Assembly: GCA_027487395.1 (NCBI GenBank)
Contig: JAIYDR010000402.1
Location: 1 to 37,098, forward strand
DNA length: 37,098 bases
Source: Rhodobacter sp.
GTDB lineage: Bacteria; Pseudomonadota; Alphaproteobacteria; Rhodobacterales; Rhodobacteraceae
Reading direction: 5' to 3'
This document shows positions 10,316 to 20,510 of the stretch, in pieces; positions within the stretch are counted from its first letter, which is position 1; every line of letters begins with the position of its first letter. A model generated the notes under the pieces. It was not told the DNA's origin. It did not search any database and was given only the letters and a program-made list of their open reading frames with translations. The translations under genes were made by a program, and so were the position numbers.

Positions 10316-12766
10316 CTATGCCTTTATGCGGCAGTTGGTGGGATCGTAAAGCGGGGTCAGGCTGACCCTTGCCGCCACGCGTTCTGAGGCGACTTCCAAC
10401 TCGTAGTCGCCGCTCAGCACGAACTCCTCGGTCACGCCCTCGGGGTGGCGGACGTAGCCCATGCCGATAGGTTGCCCAAGGCTGTGGCCGAACCCGCCCG
10501 AGGACAGCCAGCCCACGCGCTGCCCGTTACGATAGATGGTTTCGCGGCCCAAAAGGATCACCTCGGGATCAGTGACGGTGAAGGTGGCCAGCCGCTTTTT
10601 CACCCCACCGGCCATCTGTGCGGCCAAGGCATCGCGCCCGATAAAGGGGATGCCGGATTTCATCTTGCAGGCCCACAAAAGCCCCGCCTCAACCGGGGTA
10701 TGGTCCGGGCCAATATCCGCCCCCCATGCGCGATAGCCCTTTTCCAGCCGCAGGGTTTCAATCGCGCGGTAGCCTGCGTTGACCAGCCCCAGATCGGCCC
10801 CGGCGGCCATCAGCGCCTCATAGACCGTCACGGCCATATCGCTGGGCAGGTGAAGTTCCCAGCCAAGCTCGCCCACATAGGTCACGCGCAGCGCGAGAAG
10901 TGGGCAGTTTGCCACCGAAATCCGCCGGGCCGAGCCAAAAGGTAGTGCTGCGTTGGACAGATCATCCGGCGACACCCGCGCCAAAATCTCCCGCGCGTTG
11001 GGCCCCATCAGCGACAGCACCGAGAAGGCAGAGGTGACATCGACCAAGTGGCAGTTTGCGCCTTGCGGGATGTTGCGGGCAATCCAGTCGAAATCATGGG
11101 TGGCAAAGCCGGTGCCGGTGACGATGTAGAACTCATCCTGCGAAACGCGGGCGATGGTGACATCCGCCTCAATCCCGCCCTTGCGGTTCAGCATCTGGCT
11201 GTAGGTCAGCCGCCCCACCGGCCCATCGACATTCCCCGCCGCGATGCCGTTCAGCACCTTAGCCGCATCCGGCCCTTTGAGCGTGAATTTGGCGAACGAG
11301 GTCTGGTCGATCAGAACGGCGGCACTCCGCGCGGCGCGGTGTTCGCGGCCCACGGCCTCAAACCAGCCGGGGCGCTGATAGGAATAGCGGTCCACCGGAG
11401 CCTCACCTGCGGTCAGATCGGCAAACCAATTCGGACGCTCCCACCCCAGTTTTTCGCCAAAACACGCCCCCGCTGCCTGCAAATGCGCGTAAAGCGGAGA
11501 GCGCCGCGTCGGTCGGGCCGAACGGTGTTCCTCGGACGGCCAAGCGATGGTGTAATGCTTGCCATAAGCCTCCATCGTGCGGGCGCGGACCCAATCGGTG
11601 GATTGGTGCACGCGGCCAAAGCGGCGAATATCGACAGGCCAAAGATCAAACGGCGGCTCGCCCTTGGCCACCCATTCCGCCAGCGCCATGCCCGCCCCCC
11701 CACCCGAAGCGATGCCAAAGGCGTTGAAGCCTGCGCCCACAAACAGGTTTCGCAACTCCGGCGCCTCGCCCAAGATGAAATTGCCATCGGGGGTAAAACT
11801 TTCGGGTCCGTTGATCAGTTGCTTGACGCCCGCAGTGGCAAGGGCGGGCACGCGGGCCAGCGCGTTTTCCATGAATTGGGCGTAGTGGTCCCAATCCGAG
11901 TTCAGAAGTTCGAAATGGAACTCCGCCGGGATGCCGTCTGTCGCCCAAGGCTTGGGGTTCGGCTCATAGCCGCCCCAGACAAGGCCGCCAACATCCTCTT
12001 TCCAATAGGTCAGCCGGTCGGGATCGCGCAGAGTGGGCAGGTTGGGCGTCACGCCGTCGATCTTTTCGGTGACCATGTATTGGTGTTCCACAGACACGAG
12101 CGGAACATTGACCCCGACGGTGGCGGCAAGCGTCCGGGTCCATTGACCGGCGCAGAGGACGATCTTTTCGCATTCGATGGTGCCAGACGGGGTTTCGACA
12201 CCGCGGATGCGGCCATCTTCCACGATGATGCGGGTGACGGGGGTATCTTCAAAGAACTTCACCCCGGCCATCCGCGCGCCTTTGGCAAGGCTTTGGGTGA
12301 TGTCGGACGGGTTCGCCTGCCCATCAGTGGGCAAATAGGCGGCCCCCACCAGATCGTCAATGGTCATCAGGGGCCACAACTCCTGCGCCTCGGATGGCGT
12401 CAGCAGGTGCATTTCCAGACCAAAAGAATGGGCGGTGGTGGCTTGGCGCTTCACCTCGGTCCAGCGTTCGGCGTTGCAGGCGAGACGCAGCCCGCCATTC
12501 ATCTTCCAGCCGGTTTGCAGGCCGGTCTCCGCCTCCAGCCGTTTGTAAAGGTCCACCGAATAGCCCAAAAGTTGGGTGATATTGGCCGAGGTGCGCAACT
12601 GCCCCACCAAGCCCGCCGCGTGGAAAGTGGTGCCAGAGGTCAGCTTTTTTCGCTCCAGCAGCACGGTATCGGTCCAGCCGAGCTTGCCCAGATGATAGGC
12701 GGTGGAACAGCCGATGATGCCGCCCCCGATGATCACGGCCTTGGCGGTTTTGGGCAGGTCGGTCAT
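10316..12766 (-). CDS. FAD-dependent oxidoreductase with C-terminal GcvT/aminomethyltransferase domain (dimethylglycine/sarcosine dehydrogenase-like)
   Basis: N-terminal AVIIGGGIIGCSTAYHLGKLGWTDTVLLE (DAO fold), SGTTFHAAGLVGQLR; C-terminal GCV_T-type sequence; about 816 aa. Confidence 0.9.
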   Translation of the reverse strand: MTDLPKTAKAVIIGGGIIGCSTAYHLGKLGWTDTVLLERKKLTSGTTFHAAGLVGQLRTSANITQLLGYSVDLYKRLEAETGLQTGWKMNGGLRLACNAERWTEVKRQATTAHSFGLEMHLLTPSEAQELWPLMTIDDLVGAAYLPTDGQANPSDITQSLAKGARMAGVKFFEDTPVTRIIVEDGRIRGVETPSGTIECEKIVLCAGQWTRTLAATVGVNVPLVSVEHQYMVTEKIDGVTPNLPTLRDPDRLTYWKEDVGGLVWGGYEPNPKPWATDGIPAEFHFELLNSDWDHYAQFMENALARVPALATAGVKQLINGPESFTPDGNFILGEAPELRNLFVGAGFNAFGIASGGGAGMALAEWVAKGEPPFDLWPVDIRRFGRVHQSTDWVRARTMEAYGKHYTIAWPSEEHRSARPTRRSPLYAHLQAAGACFGEKLGWERPNWFADLTAGEAPVDRYSYQRPGWFEAVGREHRAARSAAVLIDQTSFAKFTLKGPDAAKVLNGIAAGNVDGPVGRLTYSQMLNRKGGIEADVTIARVSQDEFYIVTGTGFATHDFDWIARNIPQGANCHLVDVTSAFSVLSLMGPNAREILARVSPDDLSNAALPFGSARRISVANCPLLALRVTYVGELGWELHLPSDMAVTVYEALMAAGADLGLVNAGYRAIETLRLEKGYRAWGADIGPDHTPVEAGLLWACKMKSGIPFIGRDALAAQMAGGVKKRLATFTVTDPEVILLGRETIYRNGQRVGWLSSGGFGHSLGQPIGMGYVRHPEGVTEEFVLSGDYELEVASERVAARVSLTPLYDPTNCRIKA

Positions 12767-12767
12767 G

Positions 12768-13640
12768 TCAGCTTTCCAGGTAGGCGGCAAAGGCCGCGCG
12801 GTAGATGTCCAGATTGTCCGCCGTATAGGCGGCATAGTCGAAGTCGAGGTCGGAGTGTATTTCCTGCACCATGCTCCACATCGCCTCGCGCAGGGCGCTG
12901 GCAGCCTTCATCGCGCGATAGCGCCGCCAGAGGTCGGCATCCGGTGGGACCCCAAAATAACGCTGCAGCATCTGCGTCTCATGCTCCGGCGTCAGGCCAT
13001 TGTTGGCGGCAAGCCCACCCAGATCGAAGAGGGGCGAGTTGAAGCCGGCATAATCCCAATCAATGAGCCATAGCCTTTCGCCATCATCCAGAAAGTTGGC
13101 GGGCAGCAGGTCATTATGGCCAAAGACCAGATCGACCGGTCCCACTGCCCGTTCCAATGCTTCGGCCTGTTCCAGCAAGGCAGGGATGATCGCCAGATGG
13201 CGGCTCACCCCATCGCGCAAGGTGGCGGCATAGTCGCGCAGCACATGGAACACCCAAAACATAAGCACCGGCCCGCGCAGATGCTGTGGGATAATCCGAT
13301 GCACCCGCGCCACCAGATCGATCACCCGCTCAAAGGTCTGCGGCGCGCGGATATCCTCGGCGGTGAGGGTGCGGCCTTGCACAAAGTCGATGACCATGGC
13401 CCCGGCTTGATGATGCAGCACCGCGGGTGATATCCCCGCCGCATGGGCGGCGCGGCTGGCGGAAAGCTCATTAAACCGCAGGATTTGATGCACCGGGATG
13501 TCATCGCCGATCCGCACCACCATCCGTTGGTCCTGATCCGTCACCAAGAAGTTGACGTTGGTGATGCCACCGCCCAAGCGCGCGGCCGTGATCGGACCGC
13601 GCCAGATCGGCAGAGAGTGGACCTTGTCCAGCGGTGTCAT
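12768..13640 (-). CDS. choline/ethanolamine kinase-like phosphotransferase
   Basis: GGGITNVNFLV, LVFGHNDLLPANFLDDGERLWLIDWDYAGFNSPLFDL (catalytic and DFG-like regions). Confidence 0.85.
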   Translation of the reverse strand: MTPLDKVHSLPIWRGPITAARLGGGITNVNFLVTDQDQRMVVRIGDDIPVHQILRFNELSASRAAHAAGISPAVLHHQAGAMVIDFVQGRTLTAEDIRAPQTFERVIDLVARVHRIIPQHLRGPVLMFWVFHVLRDYAATLRDGVSRHLAIIPALLEQAEALERAVGPVDLVFGHNDLLPANFLDDGERLWLIDWDYAGFNSPLFDLGGLAANNGLTPEHETQMLQRYFGVPPDADLWRRYRAMKAASALREAMWSMVQEIHSDLDFDYAAYTADNLDIYRAAFAAYLES

Positions 13641-13833
13641 GCGCCCTTGTTCCTGCGATAGCCGTGTTGCCGGGATTGTCGGTTGGGATGGTGCAAACTG
13701 CAAAGCAAGCTGTCAAATTCTCCGTGGTGCTTTTTTGAATGGTTGTGAAACGGATGGGAAGTCAGAGAATGACCCAACCAACCGAACACAACGCCCACAG
13801 CCTGTCCGAAACAGAATGCGAACGCTCCCTGCA

Positions 13834-14782
13834 TCATCTGTTGGACAAAACCAGCTCTGCGCGAATGGCAAAGCGGTCGGCAAAGGCATCGACCAGGGGG
13901 TCCTGCACCAGAAACCGGGTGGGAGAGACGCAAACCTGCCCGGCATTTCGGAACTTGTCGGGGATGATCGTTGCGGCGGCAAGGTCCAGATCAGCATCGG
14001 CAGTCATGATGACAGGCGCATGGCCACCCAGTTCCATCGTCGCGCGTTTCATGTGCAACCGTTCAAGGGCCGCAAGATGCTTTCCGACCGGGGGGGACCC
14101 GGTGAAGCTGATTTGCGGATCACAGGATGCGGGATCAGGTACTCCGAAATCTCGGTCGGAACGCCAAAGACCAGATTGGCGACGCCCGCAGGCAGGCCAG
14201 CATCGGCAAAGGCGCGGATCAGTTCGACCGGGCTGGCGGGGGTTTCCTCGGGCGCCTTGACGATGATCGAACAGCCCGCCGCGAGGGCCGCTGACAGCTT
14301 GCGCACCACCTGATTGATCGGAAAGTTCTAGGGCGTGAAGGCCGCCACAGGCCCGACCGGCAGCTTCAGCGTCATCTACAGCACATCCGGGGCGCGCGAT
14401 GGGATGACCTGCCCATAGGTCCGCTGCGCCTCACCTGCGAACCCGTCGATGATATCTGCCCCGGCCAATGCTTCCAGCCGCGCCTGCGCAAGCGGTTTGC
14501 CATTTTCTCGGACCATCAGGCTGGCCACGTCTTCGGCCCGTCCACGAAGGATATCGGCTGCCCTGCGCATCAGCTTGGCCCGGTCATGGGCCGAGGTTCT
14601 ACGCCAGAGATGAAACCCCCGGTCCGCAGCGGCCAGGGCCGCATCCTGATCGTCGCGACTGGCATGGGTGACATTGCCGATGCGGTTGGCAGTAGCGGGG
14701 TCCGATACGGGAATGACCCTCCCGTCAGCGGCTGGGGGCCATTGGCCGTCGATGAACAGCAGCGTATTGGGATAGGGATCAT
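13834..14782 (-). pseudogene. aldehyde dehydrogenase (succinate-semialdehyde dehydrogenase-like) pseudogene, 3' truncated
   Basis: ALDH sequence spread over three frames; amber codons at 14376-14378 and 14328-14330 (the second inside TP*NFP for TPWNFP); frameshifts around the RKISFTGS region and near the 5' end; C-terminal part missing. Confidence 0.88.
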
Positions 14783-16710
14783 GGCTTGGCCTTTCGATCG
14801 GTCTGAAACATCGGCCCGCCCTTGATGCGTGGAAAGCCGTAGCCGTGAACCTGCACAAGGTCGATGTCAGAGGCCGCCGCAGCAATGCCTTCGGCAAGGA
14901 TCACACGCCCTTCTGCCGCCATGGCACCAATCAGGCGGTCTACGATCTGCGCGGGTGGCAGCCCCCCCCCGGAGCGAACCAGCGGCGCGATAATCTGCAC
15001 AGCGTCCGCCGAAGGGCGCGGGGTGCGGTCGCCCGGGGCGTAGTCATACCAGCCGCCGCCGGATTTCTGCCCCTTGCGTCCAGCCCGCACCAGCAGATCG
15101 CCGGGAGTCTCGGGCAGCGCCTCGCCGCGCGCACGCGCGGCCTCTCGGTTCATGAAGCTTATGTCGAGCCCGGCCATATCCTGCATCTCGAACGGCCCCA
15201 TGGCATAGCCAAACCCGCGCATGGCCGCATCGATATCGGCATGGGGCACGCCTGCCAGCAGCATCGCCTCGGCCTCAGCGCGGCTCCGTTTGAGGATGCG
15301 GTTGCCGATGAACCCTTCGCAGATGCCTGATTGCACGGGCACCTTGCCCAACCGCCGCGCGAGGTCAAACGCCGAAGCCAGAACCGTGGGTTCGGTGTCG
15401 GGCAGCGGGATGATCTCCAGCAGTTTCATCACCTGTGCCGGGCTGAAGAAATGCAACCCGATGCAGCGGTCAGGGCCGGATATCCCGTCAAAGATCTGCC
15501 GCGGGTCAGTATAGGACGTGTTGGTGGCAAGGATCGCATCGGCGCGGCAAAGGCGGCCAAGGTCGGCAAAAACCGCGCGCTTGATCGCTAGATCCTCGAA
15601 CACAGCCTCAACCACCAGATCGCAGGCTGCCAGCCCATTCAGTCCGACTGCGCCAGTCACGCCGGCCATCCGCTCTGCCGCCATGGCTTCGGTCGTCCCC
15701 CCCCGTCGCGCGGCGGCATCGAAGATGCTCTTGACGGTGGCAAGCCCGCGCTCCAGCGCCGGGGCATCGCGTTCAGACAGGATCACGGCAAAGCCCGCGT
15801 TGCGAAAGGCCGCTGCAATGCCGCTGCCCATCGTGCCGCCACCCACGACCCCCACGGTCGCCACGGGGCACGGATCGATCCCGCGCAGGACGGCAGGGCG
15901 AGCGGCGGCCCGTTCGGCAAAGAACAGATGGCGCAAGGCGGCGGCCTCTTCTGTTGCCCGCAAGGCGAGGAAGGTCTGCCGTTCATGGCGCAAGCCTTCG
16001 GCCAGACCGTTCGCGACCCCATGGCGCACCGCTTGCAAGGCGGCCAGGGGCGCGCTCTCGCCTTTGGACGCCTTCGTGATGCGGGCGGCGGCGGACTCCC
16101 AAAAGGCCGGGCCGGGGTCGGGCTGGGGGCTTGGCGACCGCCGCGGCGGCAGAGCGGTGGCAAAGGCCACTGCAGATTCGGTCAATGGTCCCTCAACAAT
16201 CTGGTCCAGCAGCCCGACCGCCGCCGCGCTGGCGCTGCCCAGCATCGCGCGCTCGGCGATCACGGGCAGGGCAGCCTCCAGCCCAATAAGGCGCGGCAGG
16301 CGTTGCGTGCCGCCTGCGCCCGGGATGAGGCCCAGATTGACCTCGGGCAGGCCCAACGTCGCCCCCGCCAGCGCCACCCGGTAGTGGCAGGCAAGTGCGA
16401 GTTCCAGCCCACCCCCAAGCGCCTGACCATGAATCGCGGCAATCCAAGGTTTCGCCGAGGATTCAATGGCGGCGATCAGATCAGGCAAGGTCGGCGCCTC
16501 GGGCGGGCGGTCGAATTCGGCGATGTCTGCGCCGCCGACAAACAGCTTGCCCTCGCCTCGCAGAACGATGGCGGTGACCGCTTCGTCTGCCGCAAGCTCT
16601 TGGAAAAGAGCAAGCAACCGGGCGCGCACCACCGTTTTGAGGGCATTCACCGGTGGATTGTCGATGGTCAGGACGGCAATGGGTCCATGTCGATGCAAAG
16701 TGACGGTCAT
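14779..16710 (-). CDS. FadJ/FadB-like enoyl-CoA hydratase / 3-hydroxyacyl-CoA dehydrogenase
   Basis: N-terminal crotonase domain (IAAIHGQALGGGLELALACHYRVA), central VGVVGGGTMGSGIAAAFRNAGFAV Rossmann motif, GLHFFSPAQVMKLLEIIP. Confidence 0.92.
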   Translation of the reverse strand: MTVTLHRHGPIAVLTIDNPPVNALKTVVRARLLALFQELAADEAVTAIVLRGEGKLFVGGADIAEFDRPPEAPTLPDLIAAIESSAKPWIAAIHGQALGGGLELALACHYRVALAGATLGLPEVNLGLIPGAGGTQRLPRLIGLEAALPVIAERAMLGSASAAAVGLLDQIVEGPLTESAVAFATALPPRRSPSPQPDPGPAFWESAAARITKASKGESAPLAALQAVRHGVANGLAEGLRHERQTFLALRATEEAAALRHLFFAERAAARPAVLRGIDPCPVATVGVVGGGTMGSGIAAAFRNAGFAVILSERDAPALERGLATVKSIFDAAARRGGTTEAMAAERMAGVTGAVGLNGLAACDLVVEAVFEDLAIKRAVFADLGRLCRADAILATNTSYTDPRQIFDGISGPDRCIGLHFFSPAQVMKLLEIIPLPDTEPTVLASAFDLARRLGKVPVQSGICEGFIGNRILKRSRAEAEAMLLAGVPHADIDAAMRGFGYAMGPFEMQDMAGLDISFMNREAARARGEALPETPGDLLVRAGRKGQKSGGGWYDYAPGDRTPRPSADAVQIIAPLVRSGGGLPPAQIVDRLIGAMAAEGRVILAEGIAAAASDIDLVQVHGYGFPRIKGGPMFQTDRKAKP

Positions 16711-16739
16711 CTGTATCTCCTTGCGCTTGGCTTTGGTCA

Positions 16740-18478
16740 GGCGGGTGCGACTTCGTGATCCGGTTTCGGCGCGTGTGCCCCGTCTCGGCAACCGATCACA
16801 CCCTGCGCCACTAGCGCGTCGATCCGCGCGGCATCAAGCCCAAGCACGTCGCAGAGGACATTCCGGGTGTCTTCGCCTGGCAATGGCGGTGCTTTGAGCG
16901 GGTGCCCCTGTTGCGCGGCAAGCCCCTACGCGGGTCCGATCAGCGACACCGGGCCAAGCTCGGGGTGTTCCAGCCGTTGGATGACCCCGCGTTCGACCAT
17001 TGATTTGGCCTGCAAGGCTTCAGAAACCGACTTCACCGGGCCTGTGGGCACATCGGCGGCATCACAGGCGTCAAGCCAATGCGCCATGGGACGGTCGTCC
17101 AGGATGGCCTGCACCCTATACAGCAGGTTTGGCCGGTTCAGCGCGCGCTGGTGCGACGTGACATAACGCGGATCGCGGGCCAGATCAGCGCGCAGGAGCA
17201 CCCTTTTGCGGGAATCGCCGGACATCCGGTCGTTGCCGACAGTTAGGGCAAAGGGGCCATCTGGTGCGGTAAAGAGTTGATAGCGCACGACGGTCGAATA
17301 GGCGTTGCCATAGCGTTTGGCTTCCATTCCAGCATTCAGCTGGGCACTTCGGACATTGACCAGCAGGTTCAGTGTTAAAGCCAATATGGCCACGTCGATG
17401 AACTGGCCGACCCGCGTCTCCCGCCGCCGGTACAGCGCTGCCAGCACCGATTGAGTCGCAACCATCCCGGCAACCACATCCGTGAAAGCGACGCCCAGCC
17501 GGTTCGGAGGATCGTCTGCTGCCGCGGTGATCGCCATCAACCCGCTTTCGGCCCGCATGATGAAGTCATAGCCCGGGCGCGCAACCTCTGGCCCCGTCTG
17601 TCCACAGCCCGAGATCGAGCAATCGGCGATGCCGGGGTTGATCTTTTGGATGTCCTTATGGTCGATGCCGCGCCGGTCCGCCGTTCGTGCGCGAAGGTTC
17701 TTAACCACCACATCGGCGCGGGCGGCAAGCTCCATGACGATGGCGCGGCCTTCGGGTGATTTCAGATCCAGCGCGATGCTGTGCTTGCCGCGATTTGGGC
17801 CAAGGTCATGGGTGATCAAGATCAGGCCTAACTTCAGCCGCGACTGAAGGTCGGCCAGAACCTCCATGATCTGCGCTTGCACGGTCATATCCAGCGCGGT
17901 TGTCGGCTCATCGGCGATCAGAAGGTCGGGGTCCTTGACCACTGCCATAGCGATCATGACGCGCTGGCGCATTCCGCCGGAAAACTCGTGCGGATACGGG
18001 TTCAGCCGCTGTTCGGGCTGCGGGATGGTGACCCGCGCCATCAGGTCCTTGGCACGGTCAAGCGCCGCGCGGCGCGACAGGTCGGGGTTGTGCACACGGA
18101 CCGCCTCGGCAATCTGGTCGCCCACGATCATCAGTGGGTTCAGCGACGAGAGCGGGTCCTGAAAGATCATTGCAATCCGCGATCCGCGAGAACCGCGCAG
18201 GTGGCGCAGGTCGTGCCGGGATAGGCCCAGAATTTCGCTTCCCTTGAATCGCACCGATCCGGTCACGCACGCGTCTTTGATCTGAAGGCCCAGGGCCGCC
18301 AGCATGCCCACCGACTTGCCAGATCCGAATTCGCCGACGATGCCCAGCACCTCGCCATGATCCACCTGCAGACTAATGCCGCGCACCGCATCCGAGCCCC
18401 CCCGTTTCGACCATAGGCCACGCGCAGGTCGCGCACCTCGAAAAGGGTGGACGCGTGTTCATTTCGACATCGGGTCAA
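16740..18478 (-). pseudogene. chimeric pseudogene: peptide ABC transporter ATPase (DppD/OppD) N-terminal part fused in frame to CaiB-type CoA-transferase C-terminal part
   Basis: ORF 16926..18386 reads GEFGSGKS...FSGGMRQRVMIAMA...LLIADEPTTALD...LILITHDLG then directly NRGKHSIALDLKSPEGRAIVMELAARADVVVKN (CaiB); frameshift near 18400 separates FEVRDLRVAYG from the rest; amber at 16926-16928 with plausible CaiB C-terminus continuing to TGA near 16740. Confidence 0.85.
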
Positions 18479-19069
18479 AGCAATCGTGCAGGCCGTCGCT
18501 GATGAAGTTGACGCCCAGCACGATGGTCATGATGCCAAGCCCTGAAGGGGTTGCTCTGGCGTCCAGTCGTCCGGGGCTAGGCAGGATGCCCCATTGCACC
18601 GAAAACACATAGAGCAAGGCTAGGCCCATCCAGAACACCGGAATGGAGGATCCGATCAAGGCAAACATCTGTGCGGCAAAGTCGATCACCGTGTTTTGGA
18701 CATGGGCGGCCAGAACCCCAAGCCCGATGCCGAACGTCGCCCCCACGATCATCGCCGCAGTGACCAGTTCCATTGTGGCGGGCGGAAAAGAACATCCTGC
18801 GCCACGGGCCGACGGGTGCTGAAGGATTTACCCCTGTCGCCAGTCTGCAGGTCGCCGATATATGAGCCCAAGCGTTCGGGAAGACTGCGGTCCAACCCCC
18901 ACTTCGCCTTGGCCGCCACAACCACCTCGGGGTTGTTCATCTGGCGGTCCGACATGATGGCGGTCCGGAGACCGCCCTTGGTCACGCGGATCAGTCGGAA
19001 GGCCAACGTGACAATTCCCAGCACAAGGAACGGCATAGCGATCAGACGGCGCAGGATGTTGCGGGTCAT
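18459..19069 (-). pseudogene. DppB-type permease pseudogene fused to the C-terminal end of a DppC-type permease
   Basis: MTRNILRRLIAMPFLVLGIVTLAF...GDRGKSFSTRRPVAQD (frameshift near 18775) MELVTAAMIVGATFGIGLGVLAAH...IPVFWMGLALLYVFSVQWGILPSPGR, then LGIMTIVLGVNFISDGLHDCFDP, which is DppC-like. Confidence 0.75.
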
Positions 19070-19237
19070 CGCCGGGTTCTTTCGGGTCTTGGCGGTTGGA
19101 ACGGTGGACTCTTCGCGGCGCGTATTCACACCGGGCGGACGGGCCGTCTACCTAATTGAAATCAAGTTTCAAATGCTCGTGCCTGCAGCTTGTCGCGTCT
19201 GTCGGAAATCGAAGAAAGCGACATCGGAAGGAAGGCG

Positions 19238-20116
19238 ATGCGAAAAAGGGCGTTACCTGTGCAAGGCGCCGAAGCGGTAGAGGCCAGCAATCCAGCGGCC
19301 TCGCTGACACGCGGTCTTGATATCCTGCGTGCTTTTGCAGCCAATGACGCCACACTCGGCAATCAGCAACTCATTGAGAGGACCGGCCTACCCAAGGCCA
19401 CGGTTTCCCGGCTGACAGCAACGCTGGTGTCGTTGGGCTATCTGCACCACGACACATAGCCTCGCCGCTACAGTATCAGGCCTGCCACGGTTTCGCTGGG
19501 CTATTCGGCGTTGAGTTCCAGCGCCGTGGTGCACAAAGCGCAGCCGCTGATGCAGGAGTTGGCCGACCGGATGGGTGTGGCACCGGCGCTTGGCACGCGC
19601 GACGGGCTGGAGATGGTCTATCTGGCCAACTGCCGGTCACAAAGCCCGGTGTTGTTGCGGCGGAACGTCGGCGCGCGACTACCAATCTGGCGCACAGCGA
19701 TGGGTCTTGCCCCTCTTGCCGAAATGCGGCCTGAAATCCGCGACGATGTGGCGGCGCAGATCATCTTGGCGGAACCAGAGCATGAAACCCGCATCCGCGC
19801 CTCGCTGGCCGATGCGATCAACAGCGACCGCCAGCACGGCTTTGCAGCGACCTTCGGCACCTGGTTCAGCTATATCAACGCCGTGGGCGTCGCCTTCCGA
19901 CCGTCCGATGGATCGCCACTCGTCGCCATCACCTGTGGTGAAATCGTCGATATCATCCCTCAGGATGCCTGCATGTCCAGAATCGGCCCTGATCTTGTCA
20001 GGGTCACCGCACATCTGCGGGCAAGGCTGAATGGCCAACTCGAACTGACGGCTGCCCAGCAACTCCCGTCCAGTCCTGTGGCGGGCAGCACCTCGATGGC
20101 GACGGCGCCTTGGTAA
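19238..20116 (+). pseudogene. IclR-family regulator interrupted by an in-frame amber codon
   Basis: SLTRGLDILRAFAANDATLGNQQLIERTGLPKATVSRLTATLVSLGYLHHDT*PRRYSIRPATVSLGYS; TAG at 19457-19459, same frame continues with an IclR effector-binding domain. Confidence 0.85.
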
Positions 20117-20256
20117 AGATGAAACGGCCGGACAACATGGCCCATATCCAACCCGGGCATTATGGCGCCCCCCTTGCCGACCCCAACTGTCGTGGACTGG
20201 CGCTCGGATCACAGGCGCCGCCGCACCGGACCTTGCCACAACGGGCGGCAGACGCG

Positions 20257-20270
20257 CATTGTCGACAATG
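20257..20270. promoter_or_regulatory. perfect palindrome CATTGTCGACAATG, candidate GntR/FCD-type operator
   Basis: Self-complementary 14-mer within GCGCATTGTCGACAATGTGC, intergenic. Confidence 0.4.
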
Positions 20271-20510
20271 TGCCTCCAAAGGATCAGCAACGCAATCGAG
20301 CTTGCTTAGGATCTGAATGATGCACATCGGTCGGATTGCGCGAGCGATACGGCCGCGATTCACACGGTTGTCGCCAGATTGCAGGACGCGCAGTCATCAT
20401 CTCGGTGCAACCACGATCGGACCGCGCACTTTGACTTTGGAACGCTGACGTGCATTTCAAGAGAGGCCAGCTGTCCGATTGCCATTGTCTCGTTGGGTGA
20501 ATGCAGTTCA

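Noticed and set aside
11048-13042. 664-aa plus-strand ORF opposite the DMGDH-like gene
   Set aside because: Antisense shadow ORF; no domain motifs and the minus strand carries clear FAD/GcvT motifs
16926-18386. A new functional ABC-ATPase/CoA-transferase enzyme
   Set aside because: Both partners lack essential portions, the 5' end is frameshifted, an amber precedes the natural CaiB C-terminus, and neighbouring genes show the same decay
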